DNA of 64,000 nt from Xanthobacteraceae bacterium. GTDB lineage: Bacteria > Pseudomonadota > Alphaproteobacteria > Rhizobiales > Xanthobacteraceae. Location of the stretch: the NCBI GenBank assembly GCA_019750915.1, contig JAIENY010000067.1, positions 35,363 through 99,362 of the forward strand, written 5' to 3'. Below, one piece after another: positions 59,487 to 64,000 of the stretch (within the stretch, counting starts at the first letter, position 1; each line of letters opens with the position of its first letter). A program made the position numbers and the translations under genes. The notes beneath the pieces were generated by a model. It was not told where the DNA came from. It saw only the letters and a list, made by a program, of their open reading frames with translations, and did no database searches.

Positions 59487-60101
59487 ATGCGCGATTCCGA
59501 CGTACGAGCATTGATGAGGGCTTGGCTGACGGCGCACTATGCCCATGATTCAAGTTCGCGCTTCGTTGAGGAGATGTGTGTATGGAACGGATCCGCGCGC
59601 ATCGACATGGCCGTAATTAACGGCCAGCTGCATGGATACGAGATCAAGAGCGAGCGAGATACGCTCGGTCGCTTAGACGACCAGATGGAGTTGTATAACC
59701 AAGTGTTTGATCAAATCACACTGGTTGCGGCTGACAAGCATTTGACCAAAGCCGCCGAGCGTGTGCCGCAGTGGTGGGGTCTGACGGCCGTGCAAAAAGA
59801 TGACGACGCTGAAAGCCACCTGAAGCTCAATGCGATCAGAGAACCGCGGAGAAATCCGTCGATCGACAAGGTTCAGATAGCCCGTCTTCTATGGAAACCG
59901 GAGTTGATCGCGATCCTCGAAAGCGTGGGCCTCGCAAAAGGCGTTCGCTCGAAATCGGTAGACCATCTTTGCCGGTTGATTGCTGGCGCACTAGACGAAC
60001 GTGCGCTGTCCGCGCACGTTCGAGCTTCGTTAAAAGCTAGACACGGTTGGTTAGGGCAACATTGCAGCAACGTAAGAGAGATGACGGCTCGCGCCGATTG
60101 A
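59487..60101 (+). CDS. sce7726-family nuclease-like protein
   Basis: The 204-residue product (MRDSDVRALMRAWLTAHYAHDSSSRFVEEMCVWNGSARIDMAVINGQLHGYEIKSERDTLGRL) has a PD-(D/E)XK-type active site: E28/E29, D40 in ARIDMAVIN and E52-x-K54 in YEIKSERDT, followed by YNQVFDQITLVAADKHLTKAAERVPQWWG. These are sce7726-family features. The protein is likely a small endonuclease acting on nucleic acid, role not established. Its last 50 bases overlap the convergent beta-family gene. Confidence 0.82.
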   Translation: MRDSDVRALMRAWLTAHYAHDSSSRFVEEMCVWNGSARIDMAVINGQLHGYEIKSERDTLGRLDDQMELYNQVFDQITLVAADKHLTKAAERVPQWWGLTAVQKDDDAESHLKLNAIREPRRNPSIDKVQIARLLWKPELIAILESVGLAKGVRSKSVDHLCRLIAGALDERALSAHVRASLKARHGWLGQHCSNVREMTARAD

Positions 60102-61055
60102 TGCCCACGTCGTGCGGTTGCCCGGTGTAGTCGTGCCGCCGCCAATTGCGAGGATGCGATCGTCGCCCCAGCACATCGGGAGCCCGCCGAACTGGGCTTC
60201 CGTTGCCAACGCCTGGGCGTGAGCGCGATACTGGGTGGACATAACCACACCAGTTTTTCCGCTCGTAGGCTGCCCCTTCCGAATGATCCAATCCTTATCG
60301 ACAGTATACCGAACGCTGACTGTCGCCTTAGTCATCGCCATTCCGGGAGGGTCTGCCAGATTAGGCGTCGCCGTTCCGTAGTCCGAGAAGTCCAACGTGT
60401 AAGGAACGAGCTTTGCGGTTGCGTTCCAAACGTCCCAGCAGCGGCGAGGCACAACTGACCGGCCGGCCGGGAGGCCGCCGTGATCTTTGGGGGCTGAAGA
60501 TGCAGACAGCGTCACAGAACGCCATACGCCTGGTGCGACGTAGGTTCCCATCGCAGAGGACACCATCGGGTGCAAAAGTGACTGATCATAACCGTGCACC
60601 TCTTTGAGATCTACGATGAGATCGATCTCGCGCGTGGGCCACCCTTGCGCGGCGGCATAGCTCGCCGCATGCTTGAGATCGGCGAGGCCGACTTTCAAAA
60701 CAAGTCCAGGGGCGAAGGCGCCGACCATGGCTTTAACGGCATGGAGGTAGGGGCCAACTTCACCATATTCGATTGAAGGAATCGCCTTAACGCCGCCCGC
60801 CCCGATGGTCCCGAGCATATTGTTGAACCATGCTGTGGTGCTCGTAGCGCCGACGTTGTAGGTACCGTCTAGTGCCATTGCGCGACCAGCCCACGAGGCG
60901 CTGACGTCTTGGGCGAAGCTGCCGGGCGGTTTGGCCACCATGTTGATTACAGGCGCAAGGCGAGACTTGGCCGGAATGCTGAGATGGTTGAGTGCAGCTG
61001 CTTCACCGCTTTTGCTGCGAAGCTGCGGCCGGTAGAGGTGTTTTGTAGTAAGCAT
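60051..61055 (-). CDS. Beta-family (T4-type Beta_protein) protein
   Basis: ATG 61055 (AAAGGACGAG upstream) gives 334 residues. It begins MLTTKHLYRPQLRSKSGEAAALNHLSIPAKSRLAPVINM, the style of the Beta-protein family found in phages and accessory regions, and is related in pattern to sce7725-type partners of sce7726 proteins. Central segments (IDLIVDLKEVHGYDQSLL; VPYTLDFSDYGTATPNL) suggest a TIM-barrel-like fold. It overlaps the nuclease-like gene tail-to-tail by 51 bases. Function unknown. Confidence 0.78.
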   Translation of the reverse strand: MLTTKHLYRPQLRSKSGEAAALNHLSIPAKSRLAPVINMVAKPPGSFAQDVSASWAGRAMALDGTYNVGATSTTAWFNNMLGTIGAGGVKAIPSIEYGEVGPYLHAVKAMVGAFAPGLVLKVGLADLKHAASYAAAQGWPTREIDLIVDLKEVHGYDQSLLHPMVSSAMGTYVAPGVWRSVTLSASSAPKDHGGLPAGRSVVPRRCWDVWNATAKLVPYTLDFSDYGTATPNLADPPGMAMTKATVSVRYTVDKDWIIRKGQPTSGKTGVVMSTQYRAHAQALATEAQFGGLPMCWGDDRILAIGGGTTTPGNRTTWASIGASRHLSYVAAMLP

Positions 61056-61418
61056 GTTGCTCGTCCTTTTGACGAATGGACGGGCAGGGGTGTAAAGTGT
61101 CGCTTGACATTGGGCCAATGTGCCCCCAATTGTTTGCCATGTGATCACATGTTCCCGCTGCCCAGTGGGATTTGGGCCGGTTGGTGCTAGAACACCAACC
61201 GGCCTGCTTGCTGCCTGAACAATGACAGGCCTGCTTTATGTGGGGGGCTGTAAGTTCCCGTTCAAGGCATTTTGATTAAAATTAGTTCCGTTTCGCAACA
61301 CATTGAAAAATAACAGATATTTTTTTGGCCGCCTGTTTGCGAACGGATGTTGGTTCAACGGATGTTGGTTCTCTGTGACGCCATTGATAGAGACGTTAAA
61401 AAGCCCTTATGGTTTTGG
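61056..61418. other. Non-coding stretch with a strong hairpin
   Basis: No gene is supported between the beta-family gene and the small membrane protein. The main feature is a 12-bp stem GGCCGGTTGGTG/CACCAACCGGCC (61175-61186 with 61193-61204, loop CTAGAA), with no T run. GGCCTGCTT repeats at 61201-61209 and near 61228. It probably separates the two minus-strand units and may hold the beta-family promoter. Confidence 0.6.
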
Positions 61419-61697
61419 CTATCCGCGGAACGCTCGCAAAAACATCAGACCGAAGGCGAGAAAAATGACGGCATTGGCAACCCAAGCGAAGATTCCATGC
61501 AGGATCGACGGCGGGGCCGGCAGCGGTGCCATCTCCTGAATCGTCGGCTCGTGTCTTTCTGATCTTTTCCTCAGGCCCAACAATTCCGACCTGCTCACCA
61601 ACCCGCGTGAAGTCTTGTACGACCTCGGTGTTCTCGGCGGATTTCGTTTGCGCCTGTCCATAGGGTTGAGCTTCGGATGCCGCACCACGTTCGTCAT
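61419..61697 (-). CDS. Small membrane protein, reading frame disturbed
   Basis: The frame from ATG 61697 to 61419 encodes 92 residues whose C-terminus is a convincing membrane anchor (PLPAPPSILHGIFAWVANAV, then IFLAFGLMFLRAFRG). Its N-terminal half (RRKRNPPRTPRSYKTSRG) looks like a wrong frame. The alternative frame entered from the upstream gene by a TTG overlapping its stop (61770) reads naturally at first (SEAQPYGQAQTKSAENTEVVQDFTRVG) but not later. A one-base shift near 61565-61585 would join them, so this may be a broken fourth gene of the operon. Confidence 0.4.
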   Translation of the reverse strand: MTNVVRHPKLNPMDRRKRNPPRTPRSYKTSRGLVSRSELLGLRKRSERHEPTIQEMAPLPAPPSILHGIFAWVANAVIFLAFGLMFLRAFRG

Positions 61698-61757
61698 TCG
61701 GCCTCACCGACGCTAGAGGAATCCCGCACAGAAATGTGCAGTTCCTTCTCGCTTCAG

Positions 61758-62348
61758 TCAATTTCCCCAATAATCAATAAGCTTGTGGTCAGCACGAGCG
61801 TATAGGTCGATCATCGCCGTAAGCATGTCGGCGGGCACTACGTTCTCAGCTATCCGCGTAGGATCTTCGAACGGATCACTTGTGCATGCCCGCCGAAACT
61901 TGGTGATTTCGCTCGACAGGTCTACCGAACCTTTCGTTTTGCGCGATAGTGTCGTCGAAGCAATGCCAAGAACCTGAATCTTGTGCTTTGTTTCATTGAT
62001 AGCGGCGATACGATCACTCCCTGGATCTGCCACCCAAGCCTTGGAAGCCGCCGTAAACGCTTCGTCGACGAGGCCTTTAAGATCAGAGCAGCAATCCGCG
62101 ACTTCTTTGCGAAAATCTCGTCTCGCCGAAAAACAATGTGCGATCCACAAACCTAATAACGCGACGATAACCCCGGGAATCGCCGGTGCATAAAGCTGAG
62201 GGTCAAGGACTCCTGGCTTTGCCGGAACGAGCTGTACTTGAATAACGGTGCCGTTCTGGACGCTCACCTGAGCCGGTTGGCCAGGCGTTACCGTCGTCGC
62301 GTCCGCGATTTTCGGCTTTGAGGGGGATGCAACCTCCACTCGCTTCAT
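61758..62348 (-). CDS. Single-pass membrane protein of the ATPase/STAS operon
   Basis: The 196-residue product has an N-terminal basic and Pro/Thr-rich part, one membrane helix at about residues 54-73 (APAIPGVIVALLGLWIAHCF) and a cytoplasmic helical domain (RRDFRKEVADCCSDLKGLVDEAFTAASKAW). Its ATG overlaps the stop of the STAS-like gene (ATGA). No family recognised. As membrane member of the operon it could be the effector or anchor. Confidence 0.75.
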   Translation of the reverse strand: MKRVEVASPSKPKIADATTVTPGQPAQVSVQNGTVIQVQLVPAKPGVLDPQLYAPAIPGVIVALLGLWIAHCFSARRDFRKEVADCCSDLKGLVDEAFTAASKAWVADPGSDRIAAINETKHKIQVLGIASTTLSRKTKGSVDLSSEITKFRRACTSDPFEDPTRIAENVVPADMLTAMIDLYARADHKLIDYWGN

Positions 62349-62689
62349 GCAGGACGTTTGCTTGCAGCCACAAATTGCTCTGCCTCACGGATCGATTCCC
62401 ACGCTTCGACTTTGTAGCTCGCGTCCAGGACCGAAATAATATGCAACCGCTTCTGCAGGTCGTCCAATCGAAAGCCCTCATTTCGAACGAGGCCGCCAAA
62501 TACCTCGTCGAGAAACGAAGAGCCGAAGCCAGTGGTGCCATCGAGATCCACCGTGACGGAGTCGTGTTCTCGCAACGCGCGCGACAAAAGCGGTCGGAAT
62601 TTCTCGCCGCTATATGGACCCTGAACGATATATCGCGGGCCTGGATACGGACTGAAATCGCGTGCCACTGAAATCGTTTTGTTATGCAC
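62345..62689 (-). CDS. STAS-like domain protein (DUF4325)
   Basis: GTG 62689 with GGAGG eight bases upstream gives 114 residues; it overlaps the ATPase gene by eight bases. The sequence DFSPYPGPRYIVQGPYSGEKFRPLLSRALREHDSVTVDLDGTTGFGSSFLDEVFGGLVRNEGF carries the STAS-like DUF4325 signature (the FLDEVFGGL end). Such proteins often pair with GHKL ATPases in accessory regions. The open frame to 62758 is not needed. Confidence 0.85.
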   Translation of the reverse strand: MHNKTISVARDFSPYPGPRYIVQGPYSGEKFRPLLSRALREHDSVTVDLDGTTGFGSSFLDEVFGGLVRNEGFRLDDLQKRLHIISVLDASYKVEAWESIREAEQFVAASKRPA

Positions 62690-63827
62690 CTTCAACCTCC
62701 ACGATGGCCGGATTTCGAATTCGCCATTCGATGAGTGTGCCGCCGATTGACTGATCATATTCGAGGACCTGTTCTTTTTGTTTTGAATAAATGTACGATC
62801 CGCGGCTTGAAAGAATGCGAAGCTCGCCGTCCTCGCAAGTATCGACGAATTTTTTCATGTCGCGGAAACCTTTACCGCGGCCTGACAGCCCCGTCGACGT
62901 TCGATGTAGTTCGGTTGCCGCTGCGATCATATTGCTATCGCTCGGATGTAATTTGAGCGACCTCAATGCCGTAATCCTATCGTACAGATCTATGCCGAGC
63001 GTACGTGGAATCCCAATGCCCTGATCGCAAAAAATAATCATCATTTCGTGCGTTTTAGGGTCAATAAAGCCCAAAACCCACCACCGCCCACCCATCGTCG
63101 GTAATTCCGGGCGGATTTTATAGGCGTGTTCTTCGGCATTCCCCATAGCTTCTTTCAAAGCTCCAACCATTCGACCCAGAGCGAGATCGGTCATAGGAAA
63201 GGCGCTGTCGGTCACAAGGCCACAGAAGGCGGCCGCAAATTCCGGATTTACGCTGTTGAAGGTGCGAAAAGGAACGAAGAAGGGCCTGTCGGGATCTTCA
63301 GGGCCTTGGCTTTCAAATTCGTCGTCGACATCGATCAGTCTGTAGAACCCCATCTCCCGCAACTGCAAAAACGTGGATTTGTTGTCGGGAAAAGTTCCGT
63401 TCACCATGTGGCCCGTTCTGGCCGCTCGGAGATTTCTGCAGCGATAAATCTCTGCCGTTAGCAACAGTGTCGCCGCGGGTTCGAGCACTTGGACCCGGTC
63501 AAAATACAACATGACAGAGCGATTCTCCTGCAGTACCGAGCGCCGCAGGATTTCGAGGCAATCTATCGTCTCGTCGAAATTGTTTTTGAGGGAAAGGACT
63601 TCTGGCACCAGAATTGGAACTCGCCGAAGAGTGCGGGCGGGTACATTAAAATGCCCCTGGCTCGCCAAACCCGTACGCGACAAGAACGCATGGTGCTCAT
63701 GGGCGTACTTGATTTCCTCTGCGTGGCGTTTGACGAACCGCTGTCCGGCGGAGGACGCGCTGATCGAATTTCCACGCTCGGCTTGGCGCTTTAAGAATCG
63801 CCGCTGTTGCTCAGATAGCTTTTTCAT
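62682..63827 (-). CDS. GHKL/HATPase protein with STAS-like N-terminal part
   Basis: This 381-residue protein is an ATP-binding protein of the histidine-kinase/HSP90 fold: N box LKEAMGNAEEHAYK (E226, N230), D268-QGIG (D, G and G of the ADP loop), GRGKGFRDM (residues 316-324) and the closing GGTLIEWRI strand. Before it (about 85-160) a STAS-like beta-alpha section (SVMLYFDRVQVLEPAATLLLTAEIY) is seen. No histidine phospho-acceptor motif is evident, so it is not a standard kinase. It leads a tightly coupled operon and starts 88 bases from attR. Confidence 0.82.
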   Translation of the reverse strand: MKKLSEQQRRFLKRQAERGNSISASSAGQRFVKRHAEEIKYAHEHHAFLSRTGLASQGHFNVPARTLRRVPILVPEVLSLKNNFDETIDCLEILRRSVLQENRSVMLYFDRVQVLEPAATLLLTAEIYRCRNLRAARTGHMVNGTFPDNKSTFLQLREMGFYRLIDVDDEFESQGPEDPDRPFFVPFRTFNSVNPEFAAAFCGLVTDSAFPMTDLALGRMVGALKEAMGNAEEHAYKIRPELPTMGGRWWVLGFIDPKTHEMMIIFCDQGIGIPRTLGIDLYDRITALRSLKLHPSDSNMIAAATELHRTSTGLSGRGKGFRDMKKFVDTCEDGELRILSSRGSYIYSKQKEQVLEYDQSIGGTLIEWRIRNPAIVEVEGA

Positions 63828-63839
63828 TCAGTGGACGGG

Positions 63840-63858
63840 CGGACACAGTGCGGACATG
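63840..63858. promoter_or_regulatory. Candidate right-arm integrase-binding site
   Basis: CGGACACAGTGCGGACATG matches the left-arm site 48024-48042 (17 of 19 bases) in the same orientation and lies 58 bases from the right core. It overlaps the leader of the ATPase operon. Confidence 0.55.
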
Positions 63859-63915
63859 AAGAAATCAGGTCTTTCACCGTGCGAGGAGTGAAACTAAGTA
63901 GCTGATAAAATTGAA

Positions 63916-63965
63916 CAATTGGTGAGCGCGGAGGGACTCGAACCCTCGACCCCATGATTAAAAGT
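63916..63965. repeat. attR: 50-bp core repeat in tRNA-Lys
   Basis: Identical to attL (47832-47881) over 50 bases, from CAATTGG at the CCA end to the anticodon AAAAGT. It forms the 3' half of the intact tRNA, supplied by the element. Confidence 0.95.
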
Positions 63966-63995
63966 CACGTGCTCTACCGCCTGAGCTACGCGCTC
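63920..63995 (-). tRNA. tRNA-Lys (anticodon TTT)
   Basis: Minus-strand cloverleaf of 76 bases including an encoded CCA: acceptor GAGCGCG pairs with CGCGCTC, D arm GCTC...GAGC, anticodon stem CGTGA/TCATG around loop CTTTTAA (anticodon TTT), T arm with GGTTCGAGTCC. The 5' half comes from the chromosome and the 3' half from the inserted element. It is upstream of, and in the same direction as, the cargo operon at 61.4-63.8 kb. Confidence 0.95.
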
Positions 63996-64000
63996 ACTCG

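Larger units (their letters stand above)
47832..63965. mobile_element. 16-kb integrated element in tRNA-Lys, phage-derived
   Basis: The element is bounded by a perfect 50-bp direct repeat (47832-47881 and 63916-63965) corresponding to the 3' half of tRNA-Lys(TTT). The right copy completes the functional tRNA; the left copy is the displaced 3' end. It carries a tyrosine integrase just inside the left end, phage terminase and morphogenesis genes, and accessory cargo at the right. Codon usage and base composition are visibly more A/T rich and variable than the flanking chromosome. No portal or major capsid gene was found, so it is a remnant or a satellite rather than an intact prophage. Confidence 0.9.

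Overview
The window is a piece of an alphaproteobacterial chromosome. Protein style and gene order (secD-secF followed by a Mth938-like gene and a squalene/phytoene synthase-like gene, tatA-tatB-tatC-serS-surE-pcm-nlpD-like, uvrA-omp-ssb-gyrA-coaD-ppi-ppi-queA-tgt, many DUF families typical of rhizobia) point to the Nitrobacteraceae (the Bradyrhizobium, Afipia, Nitrobacter and Rhodopseudomonas group). The genus cannot be fixed from sequence alone. GTG and TTG starts are common and most starts were chosen from Shine-Dalgarno position.

Region 1, 1-47.8 kb, is ordinary core chromosome: xthA (cut by the window edge), erpA, a dGTPase-like gene, argS, a SPOR-domain protein, nagZ, scpA-scpB (chromosome condensation), a DipZ-like thiol/disulfide membrane protein, the complete Tat translocase, serS, surE, pcm, an NlpD-like LysM/LytM protein, a LysR regulator divergent from an NmrA-like reductase, yajC-secD-secF, trmFO, DJ-1-like and isoprenylcysteine methyltransferase-like genes, a Tat-exported FAH-fold enzyme, a tandem pair of tiny GNAT proteins, uvrA, a beta-barrel porin-like protein, ssb, gyrA, coaD, two cyclophilins (one exported, one cytoplasmic), queA-tgt (queuosine synthesis) and cysK. 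A truncated MarC-like remnant lies between ssb and gyrA. Several small genes shorter than 60 codons were found by eye (a DUF1127 protein, a 56-residue membrane protein).

Region 2, 47.83-63.97 kb, is a 16.1-kb integrated element in the 3' half of a tRNA-Lys(TTT) gene. A perfect 50-bp direct repeat marks both ends (47832-47881 and 63916-63965). A tyrosine integrase sits just inside the left end, and GGACA-containing arm-like sites occur inside both ends. The interior holds small regulators, a candidate replication or regulatory locus with repeated GTGGACA motifs, and a phage-like block (candidate small terminase, large terminase, DUF2213 prohead-protease-like protein, coiled-coil proteins, a tape-measure/lysozyme-like protein). 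No portal, major capsid, head-tail or tail-tube gene is recognisable, so this is a decayed prophage or a satellite-like element.

The right third of the element carries accessory cargo: a ribbon-helix-helix regulator with two palindromic operator-like sites, an sce7726-type PD-(D/E)XK nuclease-like protein converging on a beta-family protein, and, next to the tRNA and in the same direction, a tightly overlapping operon of a GHKL/HATPase protein, a STAS-like (DUF4325) protein, a single-pass membrane protein and a frame-disturbed small membrane protein. This cargo is the best candidate in the window for an undescribed, possibly phage-defence, system.
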